Source of the DNA: JASFTV01 sp050050615
GTDB taxonomy: Bacteria > Desulfobacterota > DSM-4660 > Desulfatiglandales > HGW-15
Direction of reading: 5' to 3'
DNA: 32,938 nucleotides
Assembly (NCBI GenBank): GCA_050050615.1
Contig: JASFTV010000004.1
Location: 1-32,938 of the forward strand
The notes under the pieces were generated by a model, which ran no database searches, had not been told where the DNA came from, and was given only the letters and a program-made list of their open reading frames with translations. Position 1 is the stretch's first letter, and each line of letters opens with the position of its first letter. Below are positions 24,777 through 32,197 of the stretch, piece after piece. Made by a program: the position numbers and the translations under genes.

Positions 24777-26504
24777 ATGGGCTATAGGGCGGATCCAGTC
24801 ACCATGCAGGTCATTCGTTATGGGCTCGAAGCGGTGGCGGATGACATGGGATACAGCCTCATGAGAATGGGGCGTACGACTATCGTGAAGGAGATCATGG
24901 ACATCAACTGTGCCGTACTGGACGCACGGGGAGGCATTCTAGCCCAAGCCCACCTTTGCCCTCTCATGATGTTCAGCCTCCCCACCACCGCTGTGAACAT
25001 GTTGAAACGTATAGAAAAGTTTGAGGAAGGGGACGTCATCATCTGCAATGACCCTTATTTGGGAGGACAACACCTTCTGGATGTTCAGTTCTTCTCACCC
25101 GCTTTTGTGGAAGGTGAGTTGGTCGCCTTCGTGGCCAACATTGCACATCAATTGGATATGGGGGGTGCGGTGCCCGGAGGGGTTGCCGGAGGCCTTAACG
25201 AGATATATCAAGAGGGTTTGCGGATCCCCTTTGTGAAGCTATACCGTGCAGGAAAGGAAGATCCGCAGATATTTGATTTGATCGCAAGTAATATCCGCAT
25301 CCCCGAAAAAACGATGGAAGATTTCAGGGCACAGGCGGCCACCACCTTCGTTGGCGTAAAACGGGTAAAGGAGTTGGTGAGCAAGTACGGCATCGAAGTT
25401 TTCCATGAATGCACGCATATGCTGCTGGACTACAGCGAAAACATGGTCCGCTGGTTTATCGCCTCCCTTCCTGATGGTGACTACACCGGCCTGGATTATT
25501 TGGATGATGATGGCTGTGTCGATGAGTCGGTTAAAGTTCAGGTTAACGTGCATATTAAGGGAGACACCGTGAATGTGGATTTTGATGGAAGCAGTCCCCA
25601 AACCAAGGGCAACGTGAATTGCCCTTGGTCCTGCACACAGGGGGGTGTTTTCTACACGATGGTAGGGATTGTAGACCCCCATATGGCCTTAAATTCGGGC
25701 GCCTTCAGACCCATTGAGGTCGAAAGCGAGCTCGGCCTGGTAACCAATCCCGTGCCACCGGCGGGTGTTACGGCAAGAAGCCAGACCATGACCAAAATCG
25801 TAGAAGCGATGCTTAGAGCAATGAGCGAAGTGGTTCCCGACCGGGTGGTGGCCGGCAGTCATGGTCAAGCATGTACCAATAGCTTCTCCGGTATTGATCC
25901 GCAAACAGGCAAGCGCTTTAGCTACATAGAGATTCAGGGCGGGGGGGCCGGTGCTAGGCCCAAGAAAGATGGACCGGATGGTCAGGATTTGCACCTGGGT
26001 CGGTTTATGAACACACCTGTGGAAGCGGCGGAATTAGAAAACCCTGTGATCATTGAGCGCTATGAATTTATTCCCGATTCAGGGGGGGCCGGAAAGTACC
26101 GAGGGGGTCTTTCCCTCAGAAGGGATATCCGTTTCCTGACGGATGTGACATGGGCACGATATTCCGACAGGCAGAAGTTTGAGCCCCTCGGTCTTTTTGG
26201 CGGCCTGGCCGGAAGCCGGGGTAGCTTGATTCTAAACCCAGGAACGTCAAAAGAGCAAAGATGTAAATCCAAAGGGGTCGATCATCTAAGAGCGAATGAT
26301 CTTCTGAGCATATGCCTTCCGGGCAGCGGCGGGTACGGTTCTCCTTTAGAGCGCGATCCTGAGCGGGTTCGTTGGGATGTCCTAAATGGTAAAGTCAGCA
26401 TGAAATCCGCCAAGCTGAACTATAAGGTGGTTCTTGACGATGATATGAATGTGGATATAGAAGCAACCGAGATCCTTCGGAGCAAATACAGGGGAAGGGC
26501 TTGA
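24777..26504 (+). CDS. hyuB: Hydantoinase/oxoprolinase family, B subunit
   Basis: A 575-residue partner of HyuA. Family features include an N-terminal VIRYGLEAVADDMGYSLMR, a metal- or substrate-site region around FEEGDVIICNDPYLGGQHLLD and IAHQLDMGG, and the glycine-rich C-terminal part (YEFIPDSGGAGKYRGG, LFGGLAGSRG, PGSGGYGSP). HyuB-type chains form the catalytic partner of the ATP-binding HyuA in N-methylhydantoinases and related carboxylases. An ATG at 24777 is preferred over GTG at 24771 because GGAG lies nine bases upstream. It ends 94 bases before the TRAP binding-protein gene, placing hydrolase and importer in one transcription unit. Confidence 0.92.
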   Translation: MGYRADPVTMQVIRYGLEAVADDMGYSLMRMGRTTIVKEIMDINCAVLDARGGILAQAHLCPLMMFSLPTTAVNMLKRIEKFEEGDVIICNDPYLGGQHLLDVQFFSPAFVEGELVAFVANIAHQLDMGGAVPGGVAGGLNEIYQEGLRIPFVKLYRAGKEDPQIFDLIASNIRIPEKTMEDFRAQAATTFVGVKRVKELVSKYGIEVFHECTHMLLDYSENMVRWFIASLPDGDYTGLDYLDDDGCVDESVKVQVNVHIKGDTVNVDFDGSSPQTKGNVNCPWSCTQGGVFYTMVGIVDPHMALNSGAFRPIEVESELGLVTNPVPPAGVTARSQTMTKIVEAMLRAMSEVVPDRVVAGSHGQACTNSFSGIDPQTGKRFSYIEIQGGGAGARPKKDGPDGQDLHLGRFMNTPVEAAELENPVIIERYEFIPDSGGAGKYRGGLSLRRDIRFLTDVTWARYSDRQKFEPLGLFGGLAGSRGSLILNPGTSKEQRCKSKGVDHLRANDLLSICLPGSGGYGSPLERDPERVRWDVLNGKVSMKSAKLNYKVVLDDDMNVDIEATEILRSKYRGRA

Positions 26505-26598
26505 GATCCAGCTGACGAAAGGAGGTGAAAAAAAGAAGACTATTTGGAAAGGAGACGTTTCTTCAATACTAACCTCACAAAATGGAGGGAGGAAGGCC

Positions 26599-27582
26599 AT
26601 GAAAAAACTCTCACCTTACACGTTGATAGTTGCTTTGTTCGTCGTGATTTGTTTCTTTGTAAGCTCGCCCGCTGTGGCCGGGCCAAAAACTTTAAAAGCG
26701 GTCAGCTTTCTGCCCAAGGATCATCCTCTTTGTGCGATGATCCATGTCTGGGTAGACCGTGTGAATGATCAATGTAAGGATGCCATAGAAATCGACTGGG
26801 TAGGAGGACCTGAGGTTATTCCGGGTTTCGATCAGGCCGAAGCGCTCCGCAACAATACAGTGCAGGTCATCTTCAACCCGGTCGCTTACTATGCACCGCT
26901 CCTTCCAGAGGGGAACGCTTTTCAGTTATCAAAATTCTCGATGGCAGAAGAGCGCAAGCCCGGAGGATTCTATGATTTTATGGTCGAGCGCCACAAAAAG
27001 ATCGGCATGATGTATCTTGGAACCTGGCTTTACGACCCCTTTTATTTGAGAATAAACAAGCCGATCAAAACGATTGATGAGCTGGAGGGTGTGAAGATGA
27101 GAACGGCCGCCCTATACGATAGGTTCATGAAAAAGATTGGTATTATACCGGTCACCGTGAAATTCGGCGAAACCTATACGGCCCTGGAACGGGGCCTGGT
27201 GGACGGATTTGGCTGGGCAACCCTGGGACCGGCCGATTGGGGTTGGTTAAAGCACTGCAAATATATCATCGACATACCTTTCTACACTCGCCAGAACACG
27301 CTCATACTCATGAATTTGGATGTATGGAATGGTCTGGACAAAACGGTTCAGGATATGCTCATGGACATTACCATAAAATTCGAGCCTGAAATGGTGGCCT
27401 ATTTCAAGAAGAAAATAGCTGAAGAGTGGAAAAGGTATGATGAAATGGGAATCATAAGAATCAACTTCTCCCCTGAGGATACTGAGAAATTTCTTGATGC
27501 TGCTTATGGAGCTGAGTGGGAGGATTTACAGAAGAAGGTGCCTGATCTGGTGCCTACCCTCAAAAAGCTGACGGGCAACTAA
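26599..27582 (+). CDS. dctP: TRAP transporter substrate-binding protein (DctP family)
   Basis: A 327-residue periplasmic receptor. A signal peptide ends near residue 27 (cut after AVA). LEGVKMRT contains R168, the Arg that in DctP-type receptors pairs with a substrate carboxylate, so the ligand is probably an organic acid or amide-acid. The later ETYTALERGLVDGFG is also characteristic. It delivers its ligand to the DctQ and DctM subunits encoded next. A very strong ribosome binding site (GGAGGGAGGAAGG) precedes the ATG, fitting the excess of receptor over membrane subunits. It follows HyuB, linking import to the cyclic-amide or ketone chemistry. Confidence 0.93.
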   Translation: MKKLSPYTLIVALFVVICFFVSSPAVAGPKTLKAVSFLPKDHPLCAMIHVWVDRVNDQCKDAIEIDWVGGPEVIPGFDQAEALRNNTVQVIFNPVAYYAPLLPEGNAFQLSKFSMAEERKPGGFYDFMVERHKKIGMMYLGTWLYDPFYLRINKPIKTIDELEGVKMRTAALYDRFMKKIGIIPVTVKFGETYTALERGLVDGFGWATLGPADWGWLKHCKYIIDIPFYTRQNTLILMNLDVWNGLDKTVQDMLMDITIKFEPEMVAYFKKKIAEEWKRYDEMGIIRINFSPEDTEKFLDAAYGAEWEDLQKKVPDLVPTLKKLTGN

Positions 27583-27609
27583 AGATCCGTACGCCCATCG
27601 GGAATTTAC

Positions 27610-27638
27610 TGTGGGGCATACCCTGAGTATGCCCCACA
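27610..27638 (+). promoter_or_regulatory. Strong hairpin after dctP
   Basis: A perfect 12-bp stem (TGTGGGGCATAC with GTATGCCCCACA) with a five-base loop lies 28 bases after the dctP stop and before dctQ. There is no T tract. Its likely effect is to stabilise the receptor transcript or partly attenuate read-through, giving more binding protein than permease. Confidence 0.6.
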
Positions 27639-27719
27639 ACCTCGCCTCAGACGGTCCGGTTGGCGCCCATACCTCGGGGAATGAAATCCAAAAAGAATTT
27701 AAGGCCTGGGTGAAAATCA

Positions 27720-28229
27720 ATGAAAAGGTACTTAGCGGCTTTTGATCAAGCCATAAATATAATGACTTTCTTGGCTGGCGCGATCCTCATCTTTATTATG
27801 CTCTCCGTCTGTCTAGAGGTTGTTTTGCGCTACTTCTTCAATCGTCCACTGATCTGGGTCACAGAGGTTACGGAGTGCCTGCTTTTGTATATCACCTTCT
27901 TGGGGACAGCATGGCTATTGCGGGAAGAAGGACATGTCAAAGTGGACATCATCCTTACCCGGTTAAAACCAAAAATGGCGGCGTTTCTCGGAATATTCAG
28001 CTCCCTAATAGGTATTTTTGTTTCCATCACCTTAACGATCTGCGGCTTCGGGCTTACCTGGGATTATTTCCAGAGAGGCATGTACACCCCTACCGCTATG
28101 GAAATACCTGTTTCCGCAATCATCGTGATCATTCCCATAGGCAGTCTCATGCTTCTTGTTCAATTTGTGAGAAGAACCGTGACATTTGTGGCCGGATTCA
28201 TTATCGAAACAAGCAAATCTAGATCCTGA
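27720..28229 (+). CDS. dctQ: TRAP transporter small permease subunit (DctQ family)
   Basis: A 169-residue inner-membrane protein with four hydrophobic helices (near 15-35, 50-68, 88-110 and 130-152). The family motif VVLRYFFNRPLIWVTEVTE lies after helix 1, and WLLREEGHVKVDII follows helix 2. It pairs with the large DctM subunit to form the Na+-driven TRAP permease. The gene is separated from dctM by 23 bases. The ribosome binding site is poor, so its expression may depend on the upstream hairpin region. Confidence 0.92.
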   Translation: MKRYLAAFDQAINIMTFLAGAILIFIMLSVCLEVVLRYFFNRPLIWVTEVTECLLLYITFLGTAWLLREEGHVKVDIILTRLKPKMAAFLGIFSSLIGIFVSITLTICGFGLTWDYFQRGMYTPTAMEIPVSAIIVIIPIGSLMLLVQFVRRTVTFVAGFIIETSKSRS

Positions 28230-28252
28230 TAAGGGCTGAAAGGGCGTTCTGT

Positions 28253-29566
28253 ATGGAGTGGTGGATAACGCTTATCGTAATCTTTATATGTCTCATGTTC
28301 TTGTTCCTGGCCGGGGTTCCGGTAGCATTCTCATTCCTGTTTATAAACATCATAGGGGTTTATGTTTTCTGGGGCGGGGAAGCGGGCCTCACCCAGCTTA
28401 TTAGGAGTGTTTACAGGTCTGTGGCTACCTTTTCCCTGTTGCCTGTGCCCTTGTTCGTTTTGATGGGGGAAATCATGTTTCGCTCCGGCATTGCTCCCAG
28501 AATGATGGACACCCTTGATAAGTGGCTGGGGCGGATCCCGGGTCGTTTAAGCCTGCTCGCTGTGGGTGGCGGAACTTTGTTCGCCACGTTATCCGGCTCT
28601 GCGATGGCAGGATGCGCCATGCTCGGGTCCGTACTGGTCCCGGAAATGCGGAAACGAGGCTATAAAAAACCGATGACTCTGGGACCAATCCTCGGTAGCG
28701 GTGGATTGGCGATCATGATTCCGCCGAGTGCCTTGGGGGTCCTATGGGCCTCCCTGAGTAGGGTCTCGGTCGGTGGAATATTGGTAGCGATTATCCTGCC
28801 GGGCTTCGTCATGGCTATCCTTTATGCAGCTTATATCGTCATAAGGTCCATTGTGCAGCCGGAACTCGCACCTCCTTATGCGTTTGCGGTTATACCTTTT
28901 TTTGAAAAAGTAATCTTAACATGCAAATATGTTCTTCCTCTGGGATCTATCGTCTTTTTGGTGATTGGTCTCATGTTTCTGGGTATCGCCACACCTACTG
29001 AATCAGCCGCTTTGGGTGCTCTTGGCTGCTTCATCCTTGTATTCATATACAAGGGTTGGGATTGGAATGCCATATCCAGTTCTGTTGCCAATACCCTCAA
29101 GATAACTGTCATGATGTTTATGATCATGACGGGTGCCATGGCCTTTTCACAGATCTTAGCCTTCAGTGGGGCGAGTTCAGGCTTGGTTAAAATGGCTGCC
29201 GGCCTTGATTTGCCCCCATTGGTGATTTTGATCTTTATGCAGCTCATCCTTATTTTCATGGGGACCTTTATGGAACCCTTGACCATTATGATGGTGACCC
29301 TGCCGATCTATATGCCTGTCGTCAGGAGTCTGGGGTTCGATCCCCTTTGGTTTGGCACCATCATGCTGATCAATATGGAGATGGCCACCACCACACCGCC
29401 TTTCGGTCTGGTTCTCTTCGTTATGAAGGGCGTTGTACCGGAGGATACGACAATGGGAGATATTTATAAAGCTGGCCTGCCCTTTTTGATCTGCGATGCC
29501 ATTGCCATGGGTTTGGTTATGGCATTTCCCTGGTTGGCCCTTTATCTTCCCGGTATGATGAAATAG
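28253..29566 (+). CDS. dctM: TRAP transporter large permease subunit (DctM family)
   Basis: A 437-residue inner-membrane protein with about twelve hydrophobic segments, the Na+-coupled transport channel of the TRAP system. Typical motifs are FVLMGEIMFRSGIAPRMMD, LSGSAMAGCAMLGSVLVPEM, GLMIPPS-like GLAIMIPPSALGV, and the C-terminal MVTLPIYMPVVRSLGFDPLWFG. Length and topology are standard. AAGGGC precedes the ATG by about eight bases. The stop is 54 bases before the TTG of the response regulator gene. Confidence 0.94.
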   Translation: MEWWITLIVIFICLMFLFLAGVPVAFSFLFINIIGVYVFWGGEAGLTQLIRSVYRSVATFSLLPVPLFVLMGEIMFRSGIAPRMMDTLDKWLGRIPGRLSLLAVGGGTLFATLSGSAMAGCAMLGSVLVPEMRKRGYKKPMTLGPILGSGGLAIMIPPSALGVLWASLSRVSVGGILVAIILPGFVMAILYAAYIVIRSIVQPELAPPYAFAVIPFFEKVILTCKYVLPLGSIVFLVIGLMFLGIATPTESAALGALGCFILVFIYKGWDWNAISSSVANTLKITVMMFMIMTGAMAFSQILAFSGASSGLVKMAAGLDLPPLVILIFMQLILIFMGTFMEPLTIMMVTLPIYMPVVRSLGFDPLWFGTIMLINMEMATTTPPFGLVLFVMKGVVPEDTTMGDIYKAGLPFLICDAIAMGLVMAFPWLALYLPGMMK

Positions 29567-29620
29567 GCTGAGAGGAGTACTGAAACAAAAGATGACACAC
29601 ATCTCGAAGGAGGAGGCGGT

Positions 29621-30112
29621 TTGGAGGACAGGGACGCATTGGTAGGAAAGAAAATCCTCATTGTGGATGACGAACCCGATATCCTGTCGACACTCAAAGG
29701 GTTGTTGGCGGATTGTGTCGTGGACACAGCCCTTGATTTCGAAACAGCCCAAGCGCTTCTTGAAAAGAATACCTATGATGCGGCCATTCTCGATATTATG
29801 GGTGTAAAAGGTTACGATCTGTTGGATATCACAGTGAGGAAAGGGCTTCCTACTCTGATGCTGACCGCTCACGCGTTGACTCCAGAAAACTTCGTGAAGT
29901 CCATCAACAAAGGAGCCCTCGGTTACATCCCCAAAGACAAGATCTCTGAGATAGAAACCTTTCTCGTCGATATATTGGAAGCCCATGAAAAAGGCCGGAA
30001 AAGGCTCGGCAAATGGTTTGCACGTCTTGAGCCTTACTTTGAAGAGAAATTTGGCTCTGACTGGAAAAAAAGACCTGACCCAGAATTCTGGAAAAAGTAC
30101 TTCTATATCTAG
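29621..30112 (+). CDS. Single-domain response regulator in the TRAP operon
   Basis: A 163-residue receiver protein. ILIVDDEPD gives D16/D17, the phosphoacceptor is D58 in AAILDIMG, and T82 and K105 (GYIPKDK) complete the site. About 45 residues follow the receiver and contain no recognised DNA-binding or enzymatic domain (it ends WKKYFYI). It starts with TTG at 29621, with AAGGAGG seven bases upstream; no in-frame ATG is available. It lies 54 bases after dctM, probably in the same transcript. It may report or gate uptake, but its kinase is not adjacent. A repeat element begins five bases after the stop. Confidence 0.85.
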   Translation: MEDRDALVGKKILIVDDEPDILSTLKGLLADCVVDTALDFETAQALLEKNTYDAAILDIMGVKGYDLLDITVRKGLPTLMLTAHALTPENFVKSINKGALGYIPKDKISEIETFLVDILEAHEKGRKRLGKWFARLEPYFEEKFGSDWKKRPDPEFWKKYFYI

Positions 30113-30117
30113 TATTC

Positions 30118-30417
30118 TGTATCGCAAATAACTTGACATATTTCAATCGCAGCGGGGGGCCGTCGGCGTTGGTCGTCCAGACCGCAACTATACGCTCAGT
30201 AGCCCTTTCAACGGCACCAAATTTTTGCCAGTCGCCCCGGAGCAGCCCCATATGAGCCGCTTTCAAGCGAAGATACGCTTCTGTGCCTGTCCGGGGCACC
30301 TATTGATGTTATGGGGGCGTGAAAGGAGTCCCTTGCAAATTTGAGTTGCGGATCCGAGAGACCAACGCCGACGGCTCCCGCTCGTCATTGTCATTTGGAT
30401 AAGTCATTTGTGTTACA
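30118..30417 (+). repeat. MITE-like element, longest copy (300 bp)
   Basis: Imperfect terminal inverted repeats of about 75 bp bound this element. The tips are TGTATCGCAAATAACTT and the reverse of TCATTTGTGTTACA. Further in, GCCGTCGGCGTTGGTC (30159-30174) and GACCAACGCCGACGGC (30360-30375) match exactly. CTAG occurs on both outer flanks and could be a target duplication. No transposase is encoded. A short minus-strand frame inside it (RTGTEAYLRLKAAHMG...) is not recognised. The element starts five bases after the response-regulator stop and separates that operon from the acyl-CoA ligase gene. Confidence 0.8.
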
Positions 30418-30434
30418 ACACACTAGCGAAGCTT

Positions 30435-30566
30435 CGCCTCAAACCGATCCATCCTCCGTAGCAAGCGACTGCGGAGGACGGACGAGGCGTCTGCTCAGGA
30501 TGGCCTCTCTCTGCAAGGCCCAGTGGCATCTTTTTTGAGATATCGCCTTGAGGGGAGAGGCCATCC
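30435..30566 (+). promoter_or_regulatory. Structured leader upstream of the acyl-CoA ligase gene
   Basis: An outer stem CGCCTC (30435-30440) with GAGGCG (30484-30489) encloses a hairpin TCCTCCG (30452-30458) with CGGAGGA (30472-30478). A second, perfect 12-bp pair GGATGGCCTCTC (30498-30509) with GAGAGGCCATCC (30555-30566) spans a 45-base loop containing T6. It lies 78 bases before the ligase ATG. It could be a regulatory RNA leader. I match it to no known riboswitch. Confidence 0.4.
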
Positions 30567-30643
30567 CCGCACCTTAAAAAACCTGACTTAAATGTTAAGA
30601 TCTTGAGCTATGGAGACAGCTAGTATAGATCAGTGGAGCAGAA

Positions 30644-32197
30644 ATGATTAAATCCATGAACATAGCCTGGTGGGTACAGCGCTGGGGCGAACTTCATCCT
30701 AATAAACCTGCCATTATCTTTGAAGGGCAGGAAATCAGTTATTTGGAGCTTCAACAGAGGGCCAATCGAACGAGCCGTTGGCTGCAGTCCCTAGGTATCG
30801 AAAAAGGGGACAGGGTGGCTGCCATGCTGGAAAACTGCCCCCAATTTATTGAACTCTACCTGGCCTGTTCACGACTGGGCGCCATTTTTGTGCCCGTCAA
30901 CTTTCGCCTTGCAGGGCCGGAACTGGATTATACACTCACGAATTCGCGGCCAAGGCTCTTCGTATTTGCAGAGACGTTTGCAGAGACCGTACTAGGCCTT
31001 GAGCTGACCCTTCGTAGGCCCCTGATCTTCTTGGCCAGCCTTGGCCCCTGTTCTCTTTCAAATGAGGTCCTGGATTACAATGCCGAGGTGGAGGCCTTTG
31101 AGGGCCAAAAGCCTTTTCTCACCAAATCCTTGGGCCCTGCCAATCCCGAAGAACCCCATGTGATCATGTACACATCAGGAACGACCGGCCAACCCAAAGG
31201 GGCGGTTCTCTCTCACCGCAAGACCTTTTTTAACTGTCTTAACGCCGATATCTTCTTTAAGCTACACTTCGATGACATCATGCTCATCGTTCTGCCCCTT
31301 TTCCACTCTGGAGGACTCTTCATACAGGCCTCCCCCACCCTCTACAAAGGGGCAACCATGATTATCCATCCAAGATTCGACCCGCTAAGGGCATATGAAG
31401 ATATCCAGAGTTACCAGGTCACTAAATTCCTCGGTGTGCCCACCGTCTACAAATCCCTTGTGAAGGTGGAATCGGAAAAAAGGACTGCCCTTTCGTCTTT
31501 GAAGGTCTGCGCCATCGGGGGAGAGAAAGCAACGCCTGAGCTCATGATCCGGTTCAGGGAAGCCGGTTTTCCCCTCCGTCAGATTATGGGCCAGACCGAA
31601 ACCTCCATCCTCCTGTGGGCATCTGAGGAAGATGTGATTCGCAAGCCTGGTTCTGTAGGAAGGCCCGTGTTTCACGCCGAAGTGGGTATCGTGAACCACG
31701 AAGGCCGGCCCTGCAAGCCGGGGGAGGTGGGGGAAATCGTGGTTCGGGGTTCCATCATGATGAAGGAATACTGGCAGGACCCGGTGAAGACGGAAGAAAC
31801 CATCAAGAGCGGATGGCTTCACACCGGAGACCTGGCTAAGATGGACGAGGAAGGGTACTACTACTTGGTGGACAGAGCCAGGAATATGTATATTTCCGGC
31901 GGTGAAAATGTATACCCGGCAGAGGTCGAGCGCGTCTTGAGGCAACATCCGGACATTGAAGATGTGGCTGTAGTTGGGATCCCGGATGAGGACTGGGGTG
32001 AAGTGGGACACGCCTTTGTGATTTGCAAGCCCGGATCCAAGCTCAGTCCTGAGGATGTCATCTCCCATTGTGACGGACGGCTGGCCCGATTTAAGTGGCC
32101 TAAGATGGTCACCTTTTGTAAGCAGTTCCCCCAAACGGCTCTAGGGAAGGTTCGCAAAGCTCTGCTTATTCATGAAACTGCGAACAAAGAAGGGTAA
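30644..32197 (+). CDS. Acyl-CoA synthetase (AMP-forming, ANL superfamily)
   Basis: A 517-residue enzyme that activates a carboxylic acid to its acyl-adenylate and then to acyl-CoA. The P-loop YTSGTTGQPKGAVLSH (176-191), the A5 motif GQTE, the GWLHTGDLAKMDEEGYYYLVDR hinge region, and the catalytic K502 in ALGKVRK are all intact. The IYISGGENVYPAEVE-like segment (MYISGGENVYPAEVE) is typical of medium- or long-chain and aromatic acid ligases, so chain length cannot be fixed. GGAG lies five bases before the ATG. It may activate an acid product from the neighbouring cluster, but a repeat element and structured leader separate them. Its last 32 bases overlap the convergent gene. Confidence 0.93.
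   Translation: MIKSMNIAWWVQRWGELHPNKPAIIFEGQEISYLELQQRANRTSRWLQSLGIEKGDRVAAMLENCPQFIELYLACSRLGAIFVPVNFRLAGPELDYTLTNSRPRLFVFAETFAETVLGLELTLRRPLIFLASLGPCSLSNEVLDYNAEVEAFEGQKPFLTKSLGPANPEEPHVIMYTSGTTGQPKGAVLSHRKTFFNCLNADIFFKLHFDDIMLIVLPLFHSGGLFIQASPTLYKGATMIIHPRFDPLRAYEDIQSYQVTKFLGVPTVYKSLVKVESEKRTALSSLKVCAIGGEKATPELMIRFREAGFPLRQIMGQTETSILLWASEEDVIRKPGSVGRPVFHAEVGIVNHEGRPCKPGEVGEIVVRGSIMMKEYWQDPVKTEETIKSGWLHTGDLAKMDEEGYYYLVDRARNMYISGGENVYPAEVERVLRQHPDIEDVAVVGIPDEDWGEVGHAFVICKPGSKLSPEDVISHCDGRLARFKWPKMVTFCKQFPQTALGKVRKALLIHETANKEG

Larger units (their letters stand above)
30113..30643. other. Intergenic stretch with MITE and structured leader
   Basis: Bases 30118-30417 are the MITE-like copy. 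Bases 30435-30566 hold nested and separate stems annotated below. From 30567 to 30643 is an AT-richer leader to the ligase gene without a clear promoter. No gene is supported here. Confidence 0.5.

Noticed and set aside
29177..30139. A 320-codon minus-strand open frame opposite dctM and the response regulator gene
   Set aside because: It spans two clearly real plus-strand genes and the start of a repeat element, has no family motif, and is explained as the shadow of their codon bias.
30119..30299. A minus-strand frame inside the 300-bp repeat (RTGTEAYLRLKAAHMG...) as a possible transposase relic
   Set aside because: The frame runs out through the inverted repeat into the response-regulator gene and has no catalytic motif. 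The truncated copy at 16691 keeps only a small piece of it.
4061..30417. The repeated copies at 4061, 16691 and 30118 as a CRISPR array
   Set aside because: The copies are kilobases apart, differ in length by internal deletion and have inverted ends. There are no regularly spaced repeats or cas genes.
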